Source: Euglena gracilis (Eukaryota; Euglenida; Euglenophyceae; Euglenales). Taken from it: a DNA stretch of 64,000 bases. The stretch lies in NCBI GenBank assembly GCA_039621445.1, contig CP154954.1:58486701-58550700 (forward strand), written 5' to 3'. Both the position numbers and the translations under genes were made by a program. Below the pieces are notes generated by a model, which saw only the letters and a list, made by a program, of their open reading frames with translations, did no database searches and was not told where the DNA came from. Below, piece by piece: positions 1 through 11,436 of this stretch (positions are counted from its first letter, which is position 1; the number at the start of each line of letters is the position of its first letter).

Positions 1-661
1 TTTGGAAGTGACGCAAGGTGGAAAAAAATTGCCTCCCACAGAACTGGCTCTTGGTTTGCACGAGGCGGTGTGGCAGAGCTGGTGCTGTGGCTGTGCACTG
101 GCGCCTTGGGGCTGGGGGTTGAGGGCAGACTCGCAAAACCTGCGGGATTAAAACTTTTTTTTGGTACACTGTGTTTTCTTGCTTTTGTTTGTATGAACTT
201 TCTTTGAAAAGGTCCTTCATTTTCCCTAGTTTTCCTCTGGATAATATTGTGTGCCAAGCAAGGGGTTACACACCCAAAAACAAAAAAAAATGTTAATGTT
301 CAGCAGCCCAAAGGGTGGCCGGAAGACAAATGTAACTCGTTGATGGGGGGAGGGGGGGTCCGAGGCTGGAAAAAAGCTGCTGGTTGGCTGCATTCTCTGG
401 GGGGATGGGGTCAAATTCTCTTAACAAAGAAGGGTGCAAATCAAGCAAAAAGTGGACAAAAAATGGGTCGGAAAAGACTGGCTGGGGCAAATTCAGACAT
501 GGCATAAAGTGGAGCCCCCACACTTAAGTGTAATATATATTTCGACATTCCACATCCACTGACCGCAAGAACGCCACCGATAAACTGCAGGTGTATCAGC
601 CCACACATCGCATTCAGACACACAACATCGCGATCTCAATCGACAACGCAGGGGGTACCAC

Positions 662-3600
662 CTGCACAAGAACTGGTCCGTCAAGGTGTAGGACGCGTTG
701 ACCGCCAACCGGCGGTGGCGGAGGGCCACCAGTTGGGCCACAAACCAGTCCACGTTGGAGCCGCAGGTACCTGCACCCCAACGGTGGATGTAGGCGGATC
801 AGAGAGGAACTGCCCCGTTCGGCCTGGCATCGTTTCACGTTACCCTTATTTGGCAGCCCGAAAGTACTGGGCCCCCCCCCGGGGGGGGCCCGTAGTTAAT
901 CCGGGGGGTCAAGGTAATTTTTTTGCGTTAATGATGGAATAGGGTTAGGTGCGCGACTTAGGGTTAGGGTCGGGCCTAACTTATAGACGGGTGTTCGGTG
1001 TACAAGTTAGGCCTGACCCTAAGCCTAAGTTGCGCACCTAACCCTATTCCATCATTAACGCAAAAAAACTATTTTGACCCCCCAGATTAACTACTGCCCC
1101 CCCCCCGGGGGGGCCAGTAGTTTCGGGCTGCCCCTTATTCTACGACTAACAGTACCTCTAATTCTAACCCTCTCTCCAACGCATGACCTGACATTAAAAA
1201 CTGGATCTGGTGTTCAGGCTGAAGGGAGGTTCCTGAGAGGAAGGGTTTTGGCGCAAAACACCTTTGGACACCAAATCCCGTCGAACGAATGAATGGCTGG
1301 GCTGAGGGCCAACCAGGGGGGGTTCATTTCCCACTTTCAAGAACTTTGAGCTTTGACTCACTTTTAAAACAAAGGAAGTTGGTCATTTCCTCCCTCCCCC
1401 CAAAAGATGGGGATCCGCAACCCCGGCCAGAATGGCCAAGAGTCAATGGCGTTTTTTTTTTGGCCATTTTTTCAACCAACTTTGACGTGCTGTGTATCTG
1501 GTGGGCCTCTTTCGGTGGGTTTTGGCCAACCCCCCGCCTCCCAACGGCTCCAGAGCCCAAAATCAGTCAGTCATCCGGGGGAGCGGGGGCGGGGGGGGGG
1601 GAGCCCCCCTCCGGTCCAGGTTTTCGCTTAAGGGTTCGCAGTACCCCCTGAGGGGGTGGGCTGCAGCTGGTGGAATGTTCTTTCGGGAAAAAAATTGGAC
1701 GCCCAACACTTGCTAAAAATGCCCATTTTTTGGCCTTTTTTTTGGACAAATCAGTACCCCACTTGGGCGGCGCATCTCGCACTGAAGCTTTTTTCTTTGT
1801 CGGTGTGCGCAAATGCGCACATCGACGTTTTTTTACGAAAATGACAAGATATGACCCCAAACACCCAAAAATGTCAGCAGGATGTGGTGGGGTGCCCCAG
1901 GACGCAGAGATGGAAGCAGGGACTTTGGCAAATGGGGTGCCTAAGAGCAGGCATCACCACAGCATATAATATACATAACACCCAGCAGGCGTGTTTCGAA
2001 CCCTACAATGGCTGTATCATTAACTTAGGATGTTGACTGAACGGTTTGGTGAGGTGTGCCTAAGCCTGAAGCGATACCCTGAAATTTGGCTGTATGAGAA
2101 ATTGGTGGTCGGTGTGGGCAAATGCACAAATGGAAGGTGTGTGCAAATGTGCACATCAATCGTTTGTGCAACTGTGAAAAGTGCAATGTGTGCCAGACGA
2201 AATTGATGTGCCTGTAAAATTGATTGGTTTGTGCAAATCGAAAACAGGCTTTTTGGTCGGTTTGTGCATCTGCGCACACCAACCTCTTGGGCAACTTAAC
2301 ACACGTACCATTTGGAGGGTGTGTTACTGCAGTTTGGAAATCCTTATGTGCGAGGTATTCTGCAGAATTTAAGTACAACCAAAGGACCAGCCTGCCGAAT
2401 TTGGGCATCGGCAATTAAAGCCGTGAAAAACCATTTCTGAGCCGCTGAAACCTCAAAATAAACAACATTTTCAGGTGTTATCCTGAAAAAACAGGGTTTA
2501 GAAGTGCCCTCCAACCCCAATGTTTTTGTCCGAAAATGAGGAACAGCGCATTGGCTGGAAATGGATGTGTCTGCTGACTTGAAAATCCCTGTGTTCAGGG
2601 GCCATATAATGCAATGCACTGACACACTTCATTTGGCCTTTTCAGACATACCCTACAACACCACCACTTTGAGCACACCAACTCCTCAATCTGCTCTCCT
2701 CCTGTTTCGATCCTTCTCTTGTCTCAGTGGTCCCTGTTGCCAAGGCTTCAAAATGAAAAAGAAATTTGGTTCTTGTCCGCAATTGTGAAAAGCAATCATT
2801 TAGTGGTTGAGGTACGCATTTGCGCACACCAACCATCCAAATATACCAGCAGCATTCAACAGAGGGGACATCAGCACCACAGGAACACAGGGGAGGTAAC
2901 ATCACAGTGTTGTCATATTCATTTTCCAGCTCCAAACACAGTGCCATTGGAGGCTTTTGGTCGGTTTTAAAGTGGTCGGTGTGCGCAAATGCGCACATCG
3001 TCCATGGGCGCATTTGCGCACACGGACATCATTTATGCAGCTGTGTGGGTGCCACAAAGCCTTAAACACCAGTGGGGCAATGATGGGCAACTGGCCACTG
3101 CATACAACAGGTAACTGGTAACAGCCCTTCTGTGTTCTGCATCCCCCTCATCAATCCCCCACTGACAAAATTATCTAACAGTCCATTGTCTATGTGGCTG
3201 CGCACTTCCAAAACCTCCACAATGTGCCACAAAACGTCAGAAAGAAGCAAAGGGGTGGACCTGCCTCCCCACCTCCAGGGCACCACCTGGCACTGGCAGT
3301 TATCACACAGGGAACGGGGGGAGGCGGTACCGGGGTTTTAATGTTCTTGCCGGTGGCTTTTCACTCTGGGGGGATAGGTCCAGGGGCTTTCGTGGCATTC
3401 CGACCATCAAGAAACAGCAAAAAAAAACACGCAATTCCCAGGAGAGCCGGTGCCAAAACCGAGAAATCGCCCCTCTTTTGTCCAACCCTGCTCCCTCTCG
3501 CTCTCACCCCTTGCAACGCCGGTGCTCAAATCGGTTTTTGGTCGGTTTGCGAAAATGCGCATACCGACCAAAAAAAACTTGAGCACGAGATGTGCCGCCT

Positions 3601-4778
3601 AAGAGACAAAAAAGACACAATAAAAAGGTCACTTCCACCTCGTCGTGCAGTGCCGGATCGGGAGCCGCCGCACACCGACAAAGTGCTCGGCCTCCGCCGC
3701 CAGCAGGGCGTCGGCCAGGAACTCCACCACGTGCCGGACGACGGGGAAGGCGGTACCGTTGCCCGCCTCCGCCCGCTTCAGGGCGACCGTCGCCCCGTCC
3801 GCCGGCCGCAGCTGCGGGCTGACCCGCACCCGCAGCGCCGTGGGCCCGTGCCGCACGACGCACGGGGCCTGGGGGCGGGGGGGGTCGGAAAGATGTGCGA
3901 AGCAGGGTTTTTTCTAGTCTTGGACCCCGGGGGGGGGGGGGTAGGGTGGCTGGATCCGGCTGAGGCCCCCCCGGGGGGTCCCCCAGGGGGGACATATTTT
4001 TGAAAAAAGTGCTATTTTAGCATTTTTCGTGATTTTTGACCATTTTCGGGGGAATATCAGTTGGTCCCCCGGGACCCCCTGGGGTAAATGGGTGGGGGAC
4101 CCCCCCTCTCCCCTGGTCTTAAAAAACCCTGGTGCGAAGAGAAGGAAAGCAGCACAAAAAACCCCATGGAGAACAATCCAAGAAAGTTAAAAAGCCTGTT
4201 CACATATGCCACTTCACATATGACACATATGACACTGGCCTTGAGTCTGTATTGAAGGTTCGCTTCCAAGCTTGGTTCGTTCGGGAAATCGATGAGCTCA
4301 TTGTGATGCGTGCTTTTTTGGCAAGTTTCTCCTCCCAGACTTCGTAAGATGGCTTTATGGTTCTGCGTGGAAAGAAATTATTAAATGAATGCCCCACCCC
4401 CACCCCAGAGGCTTGGGTCCCCTCGTCGCTGTTGTTGTAGAATACCTATAATTCATCCAGTGCTGCAGAGCTGCAACGTTGAGTTCCTGGAAAGGGCGTT
4501 CCCCCCGAAAGCCGCAACGTCGGGTGTGGGAGGGGGTTTGTGCCGAGTCTGGTCTGCCAGCACACCGTCCAGTTGGGGCAGATGTGGCCCAACAACGTCT
4601 GCTGGTCGGTCATCAGGAAGATTGTGTCCAGGCCTGGGTGGGGGGTCGCCCCCACCACCGCCGCCGCCGCCGCCAGGCAGTCGTGCCAGCGGTCCAGCAC
4701 CGTGCGAGGCGGCGGCGGAGAGGCGCGGCGCTTCCGCTGCCGGTAGAACTTGCGCTCCTTCAGGGTCAGCTGCGCCTC
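662..4778 (-). CDS. Same fucosyltransferase-like gene, C-terminal exons
   Basis: Exons 4778-4566, 3868-3676 and 770-662 (the last end is approximate). They begin in phase 0, matching the phase-0 end of the 26912 exon. The first exon carries a basic helix and the strand TIFLMTDQQTLLG, the position of the 'ATDD' nucleotide-sugar strand. The second carries the helix EFLADALLAAEAEHFVG. The third begins TCGSNVDWFVAQLVALR, so the spliced product reads EHFVG-TCGSNVDW, the F-V-x-T-x-S-S-N type motif near the C-terminus of this family. Splices are conventional: GTGTGC donors at 4565 and 3675, AG acceptors. After residue ~DQFLC the frame stays open to a stop near 493, but base composition drops and a donor (AG|GTGGTA) lies at 662, so the true C-terminus may be here or beyond the window edge. 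Confidence 0.78.
852..1132. mobile_element. Foldback (long palindrome) element with 8-bp target duplication
   Basis: Inverted repeat of about 120-bp arms beginning GGCAGCCCGAAAGTACTGG and ending with its complement. Each arm contains GTTAGGTGCGC and TTAGGG-like words around a short centre. Flanks are CCTTATTT (844-851) and CCTTATTC (1133-1140), 7 of 8 identical. It lies in the last intron/3' region of the fucosyltransferase gene and has no coding capacity. Confidence 0.85.
1780..3580. repeat. Dispersed palindromic motif GGTCGGTGTGCGCAAATGCG (cluster 1)
   Basis: At least seven copies or half copies of a roughly 30-bp palindrome with core TGCGCAAATGCGCA or TTTGCGCACA: near 1798, 2108, 2137, 2256, 2814, 2970, 3000 and 3537. 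The host interval is intron of the fucosyltransferase gene with no exon visible. Confidence 0.7.
3903..4131. mobile_element. CAGGG...CCCTG inverted-repeat element with perfect 8-bp duplication
   Basis: Ends CAGGGTTTTTTC / AAAAAACCCTG; flanks GTGCGAAG at 3895-3902 and 4132-4139, identical. The interior is dominated by G and C runs that pair with each other. It sits inside the 4566/3868 intron, so it is not needed for splicing here. The perfect duplication suggests a recent insertion. Confidence 0.85.
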
Positions 4779-6099
4779 CTGCGGAACCACCCACGCCGGG
4801 GACAGGTGAGCCGGTCCCACCACGCCAATGCAGAACGCGGAATGAAAGCAGATGTGCACCGCATGCGCGTGCACACCACTGTGCAAAATAAAACAGCACA
4901 ATGATAGGTCGGATAGATCATGACAATGACGAGTCACACTGTTTGGCAACCTCCGGGGTTCCTCCCATTTCCGGCTGGCCGAGGACAAAATACATCTGTG
5001 ATTTTCCGTGAATATCCATGAATTTCTGAAAAAATTGAATGCCGCATTCCATTCTGCGCCAGGCCGAATTTTTTTTTGCACCACAACCTCGACAACAACT
5101 GTAGTCAATTCCGATTGCTTGACACCCAGGTTTGGCCAGAACTTCCCTTGCACCCACAACAAAATGTTTACAGTCACATGCAGGGGATTCTCCACAAAAA
5201 AAAATCCTTGCGTGCATGCCCAGAGCCATCGGTCCACACATCAGTTCCCATCCAAACCTGTACGTGAAAATGGAATTTGTTCTGAATGAAGGAAAGAACA
5301 CAACCACTTGTCCTTACCTGATTATTAGTTTTGTAATTATTTTCTTGGTTGCCCCAAAATGCATTGCCAGAACTTTGTCAGTGGACCGATAAAGCCACTG
5401 ACAAAGACCATACTCAGAAAGAGTAAAAATCGCTCCTGAGAAAGCTGATTTGGAAGACATTTTCTGTTCGGAAAGGCAAAGAATCTGCGCATCATCCCAT
5501 CAAAAACGCATGAAAACAAGCAAAGCATATGCAAAAAAAAAGACAAAAAATTTTCCTGGACCCTCCGCCTCATCCGTGAATTTCCGTGAATTCCATGATT
5601 TCCGTGAAAATGGCCTTCCGCCCATTTCCATGATGCTCCGTGAATTTCTGTAAATTTTCTTTTCAGGAAATGGGAGGATCCCTGCAACCCCTGGATCAAA
5701 ACAGAAAAGGCCTTCAAAATCAAGTTGGCCAAGTGGTGAGCTGGCTACCAACACAAACGGTTCTCACCAATCCCGTCAGTCACACGCAATTTTCACCCAT
5801 TTCTGGCAATGAGACAGGAAACAAGAAACACACTGACCTGCACTGGGTTTCTTCGTTCAAACAATACATTCACACTCAATACGATCAACAAGAAGTGCGG
5901 GGCCAAGGATTGGTTGGCATTCCCAAATTAAAGCAGAGGTCTGCGTGCTTTGATTTGGCTTGCACGCGCCCACCCTGCAGCTCGGTTTGAATTCTCCGGG
6001 GCGCCTAAATTCCTCAGACCCCAATCCGGCCCACCCGAAACTGAGGGGTACTCAAAGAATGGCTTCTGGTTTGGCGCAGGGAGCATACAATTGCTTACC

Positions 6100-6460
6100 G
6101 ACCCCCGGGGGGGGAGGGGGGGTCACTCCACTTTTTTTTAAAAACCAGTCAGTCACTCATTTTCAAAAAACCAGCCAGTCACCCCCCCGGGGGGGGGGGT
6201 CGGCCACTCAGAAAAAAAGGCCACTTTCCAGTCACTTTAGGCCATTTTAGGCCCAAAAAAAAAAAAACAAAAAAAAAAATTTTCGCGCCTGCGCACCGGG
6301 GTTCACTCACACGGGGCAAGCCACTTTTGCCCGCTCCTGGCCGACCCCCCCCGAGGGGGGGGGGGGGGAGGGGTCCGGGCCAAAAACCAGTCAGTCACTC
6401 TGAAAAAACCAGTCCCCCACCCCCCAGGGGGGGGGGGGTTGGTCAGTGCTTAAGCAATTG
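6100..6460. repeat. CAGTCAGTCAC-type repeats with G/C homopolymer runs
   Basis: AACCAGTCAGTCACTC-like words at 6148, 6172 and 6388, interleaved with runs of 8-15 C or G. Single related words occur at 1567, 21992 and 23328. No coding signal. Confidence 0.55.
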
Positions 6461-8149
6461 CCCTGCAGGGAGCCCCCCCCCCCCCCGGACGGGGCAACAC
6501 TGAAAAGCTGCGGTCGAGGAGCGTGACGGCTGGGTCTGGGAGAGAGCGGGCGGTACGGGACGGTGCGGGGCCGGGGGCCGGGGAGGAGCAGTGGAGGGGC
6601 CGCACGCCGAGGGCGATAATATACCGCGTGGCACTGGGGCGACGCCTCCGCGCGTCGCGCTCAGGCGGAAGTTGGCCAAACCGGGTTCACATGGCACAAC
6701 CCTGGGGGGGAAAGGGGGGGTGGGGGGTCTCAGTCAGGGGTTTTTTTAAGACCGGGGGGGGGGGGTCCCCCCACCCACCCACCCCCTGGGGGGGGGCCCG
6801 GGGGGGGGGGGGTCCCGGGGGACCCACAAAAAAAAATGGCCGAAAATCGCGAAAAATGCTAAAAATAGTTCCCTGCGGTGCCTGCAGAGAAGGTCAGGCA
6901 CCGCAGTTTTACTGACACCCCCCCCCCCAGTCACCAGGGGAAGACACCTGGGGGTCCATGGGCTGAACATCGGGCAACCACCGACTCTTTCCGTCCTCCC
7001 AGAACGTCAAAAATGAGTGCCCGCACACCATTGGCCATGTGCCAAATGCAATTGTGGGTACCGGACTTGGGTGCCTTGGATTGTGTGGAGGAAAGCCCCC
7101 CAAGGAGGTCAGCCATGCCGTAAAATTCAGCCTGGGTGCGCTGTACAGCCCAGTGGGAAACGCCGGGGCAATTTCGACACGGACAGGGACGGGGGTACAG
7201 GTGGCTCAAGCCAGGCGTCCATATGCTGTAGCGAATTAGGAGCGTAGTTGTGGCACTTCTCATCCTGTGGATTACTATATATAAAAAACCCGCGAGTTCG
7301 ATTCTCAACATCTCTTAATGCAGCCATATCAATTCCAAACTGCATCAGCAGGAATGCCTGCAACGACAAAGTAGACTAAGCTGCAGTAAGGGTACGGTGC
7401 TTATGGTACAAGATGCAGGAGTCAAGCCAGCAGCAGAGTGTTGGTTGCGAAAGAAGAAACCCCATTCTGACCTGAATTCAGGCCGAAAACGCCTCAGCCT
7501 AACCCTAATTCCTTTCATACTTTTAGCCTTTTAGACCATTCCTAGCCTTGAACATTACTCGAGCCCTGACATCAAACACACTTCGGCGCAACATGGGAAT
7601 AATTTTTCTATTTTGGAAATGGGGACACGGGTGCCACTTGACCTGGGACAGCTTACGGGGCTGTCGTTTTTATCAAAAAGCTGAGTGGGTGTTGTGCAAT
7701 CGATACGCACACAAGCACGCACGCACACACACACCAAACAAGCCCAAAAACCAAACCCTGAACCCTTTGGGTGCTGCCCTCCCGGAGGAAGGAACAGCTG
7801 CGGAGACAAATGACGGGCAGGGGGAAAAGGCGGCAAGTTGTCGCTGGCCAGCACCATGCCAAAGAGGTCAGCTGGATGCACCCCTAGAACACCCACATCT
7901 CTACAATAAGCCAGACCTTTAGGCAGGCAGATGCAACTTTATTTTGGGCTTTTGGCAACACCATTTAACTGGGCACTGGGGTGGGTGAGTGAGTGTGTTT
8001 GAGCTAGAACTGAAACTGTGCAAATCGTATTTTGGGTGAAGACCACGTGGTGTTTTTAGTTTGGACGTACCAAAATATAAAATATGCCAAGGAATACAAT
8101 TCAAAAATGACCAAAATGCTGAAAATGGTTCGAATAGACAAAGTCGCGT

Positions 8150-8212
8150 GCGTGCATGCGCGTGCGTGCGTGCGTGCGCGCGCACACGTGTGTGTGTGCG
8201 TGTTGTGTGTGT
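8150..8212. repeat. GTGC/GT microsatellite
   Basis: Alternating GCGTGC and GTGT words, purine-pyrimidine alternating (Z-DNA-prone). Confidence 0.8.
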
Positions 8213-9031
8213 ATCTGCCCTTTCTATTGCGACTTTTTTAATGTCTTTTGGGAAGCTAGAGGGAAAAATCATTCGAGCCTGCTGATATGTCGACTAAGAC
8301 ATGGACCTTGACATAGGCCCTGACATCGTGAGCTCTTTCCCCAAAATGGAAGGATCTGGGGGGGGGGGGCAAAAGAATGCTGACAAGACGGCAGAAAACA
8401 TTTTGAGGGTTGAGGGGAACAAATTGCTTAACAACATGATGGCCAAGGTTGTTTTGGATTTTGATGTATCGCAAGGAAAGCAAAGGTGTAAACGTTGTAA
8501 ATGCGAATGGGCAAATTCTGATGAATTGAATGGCAGGTGACCAAGGGGGGGGGGGGGGAAAAAGCCATTCAAAAACTGCACTGCAAAAAAAAACACAAAC
8601 AAAAGTGACAATAAGCATGCTGAAATGGTGTGAATATCCAAATCAACGTCATTTGCGACCCCATAAGCACCCCCATTCACATTTGGCATTTTTTGCACAG
8701 TTCTGAAGCTGACGATGGCGAAAATGGAAAGCAATCAATCAAATTGCACTAGACATGGGTTTTCATGCAGTGAAATGATTGCAAAATTGCTAATCTTTGA
8801 CAGTGGCTTAATACATTTACTGGAGACAAAGCATGTGTTTGGATGCTAGGTCGCCAACAGGTTTATGGATTATGCCTCACACGCCTCGGTGTGAAATTAA
8901 CTCCCTTTCAGCTTGAGGGATCGTGGGATGGAAATGGGTTTTTCAACAATCGGTCTTAACGCTAACACCCGATTAGGAATTTGTCACAAATTATCAAAAC
9001 GGATACAAACAATATATGCATAAATATACAT

Positions 9032-9552
9032 GGCAGCATCAATTTACTTGGCCCCCAGGGGGACTATGTTGAGTGATCCGGGGGGGGGGGAGTCGTATGG
9101 AGTGATGCGGGTCCGACCTTTGGGGGAAAGTCAGGGTTTATTTCTTGGGATAGGCTTAGGGTTCTGACCGGCGTCCCGCCGGTCAGAACAGAAATTAGGG
9201 AGCATTTAGGCCGCCTTCCAGACGAAATTCGGCCAAATGCAGGCATTTTTTCGGCAAAATGTGTTTTTCAAAAAACTTCCCGAAATGGGACCTAACTTCC
9301 AGCCAAAAAAAACTTGGTCCCTAAAAGGGGCCAAGTTTTCGGCGTGCAAATCCTAACCCTAAACCCATTCCTGAAATTAAGGGGGCACCCTCCCCGAATC
9401 CGGCGGCGGTGGACCGAAAACTGCGCGGTTCCCCAGCGCAGCGGGACAAAAAAGTTGAAAGGTCGGACCCGCATCACTTTGTACGACCCCCCCCCCCCCG
9501 GTTCACTCTATCTGCCCCCCCCTGGGGGAGGGGGAAATAGAGTGATGCTGCC
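9032..9552. mobile_element. Foldback element, GGCAGCATCA termini
   Basis: The left end GGCAGCATCA is matched by TGATGCTGCC at the right. An internal inverted pair (GTGATGCGGGTCCGACC near 9102 and its complement near 9458) brackets the middle. Flanking sequence is similar (ATAAAT...) but no clean 8-bp duplication could be defined. Lies in the giant intron, downstream of the nested gene. Confidence 0.65.
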
Positions 9553-9616
9553 ATAAATGCATATGGACACACAAGAACCTATGAATAAATTGTGACAAAT
9601 TCCTAATGGGTTGATA

Positions 9617-9715
9617 TGGATGGATGGATGGACGGATAGATGGATGGATGGATGGATGGATGGATGGATGGATGGATGGATGGATGGATGGATGGATGGA
9701 TGGTTGGTTGGTTGG
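9617..9715. repeat. (GGAT)n microsatellite
   Basis: About 24 GGAT units ending in GGTT variants. Confidence 0.95.
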
Positions 9716-10287
9716 ATGGCAGCCAACGTTTCCTGGGACCCACTATCCTCACCACCCAGATGATTCCACCGACCAGGTAAACCAGGCCGTTGGGTCCGAC
9801 TTAGACCGACTGTGACCAAATTGTCAACGTCTTCCAGGCTGTACTCAATTACTCTTTGGAAAATGGGTTCCCCATTTTTCATTCCCATGACTTGTTGTCA
9901 ATATGGTGACACAGATGGCAAATTACACCATTTGGACATTTTTACATACATATTTCATTGAGAACGTCTTCTAGCACACCATTTGGCTCTAAAGGGGGGT
10001 GACATGAATTTGAAGTTTAGAATCTTGTGGTTGCAATGCTACTCCAAAGCTGTTGCTGATTTTCTGTTACAAAGAAGTCTAAATCTCTGTTAAAAAAACT
10101 CCACTGGATGACTTCAGGTTTGAACGTGAAAATTTTGTTTCGTGTGAAGAAAATATCTGATTTAAATATTCGTCTTTTGTTATCTTCCTCTTTGTCTTGA
10201 CCCCGAGATGATCACAATCACCTTAAATTTAATGCATCAATTCGGAAAAACCAAAATTGGGCAAACATAACATGGACAATTGCATTC

Positions 10288-10289
<2 letters not shown>

Positions 10290-10318
<29 letters not shown>
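10290..10318. repeat. (CA)n microsatellite
   Basis: About 14 CA units. Confidence 0.9.
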
Positions 10319-11009
10319 TCACAACCAAGAAATCTGAAAATGAACCAGAAGAAACTTCCTTATTTTTGTGTGATTGTTTTCTCATGTGGAACGCAGTGGG
10401 TGATGAATCCTATAAGCACGAACTCGAAACTTCTTGACATTCAAACAAGAAGGGTGACTTTATTCCGATGTTTCAATGGGTGATGCAATCAGTCTCATTA
10501 TGAAAAATTCCCCATCCAAACGTTTGTCTGTCACAGTGACATGAAATCCAGTTTCAACTTGCGTTGCACAAATGCAGAAAGAACTGCAGGAGCACCTCTG
10601 CAGTATGTAGAAGCACAAGGAATGGGAAGAGTGCAACCCTCCCTCAACAGCACTTTGCGAATCCATGATTCTTCCACGGACACAAAATGTTACCTTCCAC
10701 AAGGATTCTCACAAAGGCACAAATGTAAAACAAAAAAAATGGGATTCCATGGATTACTGCATCAGCATACATGGAATTGACATGTATTGGTCAAATACAT
10801 GATTTTTGACCGCTATAAACGTTTTCAATGCAGGAAAAACCATGGGCAAGGATGGTTGTCGGACTAGAATTCAAACACATTAGTTGTTGTTATGGTCTTG
10901 GCAACATGATTTGTCCTGATGCAAACATTCTTGTACAAGAAAAACCATGATTGAGGAAATGAACAAGATGTTAAACTTGCATTGACATCCGCAAACCCAA
11001 TCGGGACTC

Positions 11010-11023
11010 AATCCCTCAATCCC

Positions 11024-11086
<63 letters not shown>

Positions 11087-11087
11087 G
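11010..11087. repeat. (AATC)n microsatellite
   Basis: Perfect AATC units, preceded by CAATCCCT variants. Downstream of the ATP-grasp stop codon. Confidence 0.95.
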
Positions 11088-11436
11088 CTTTGGAGGTTAG
11101 TCTCATTGGGAAAAGAAACCGCAAAAAAAAATTGCAATAAAAAACAAAAAAACGTGAAAACTGCAAAAAAAAAAATAACTGCACAGTGCACATTTTCCCC
11201 CTGCCTGGGGAAACCCAAACGCTTGTCTCACAAAGCTGAGAAGTAATGTGCCGGCCAGACTGGTTAGGAGCCACCCTGGAGGGTGGAGGGGGGCCGGGAG
11301 GGGCGGATCCGTCCCCGGCCGCGCGCCGACCCCCGGGGCCGGCACTGAGGCCGGCGGTCCCCGGCGACCCCCCCGGCGGGGGAAGGGGTCGCCTGCACCG
11401 GCGTGCGGTCCCGGTGGCCCGAGGGGGCGGTCGCGG

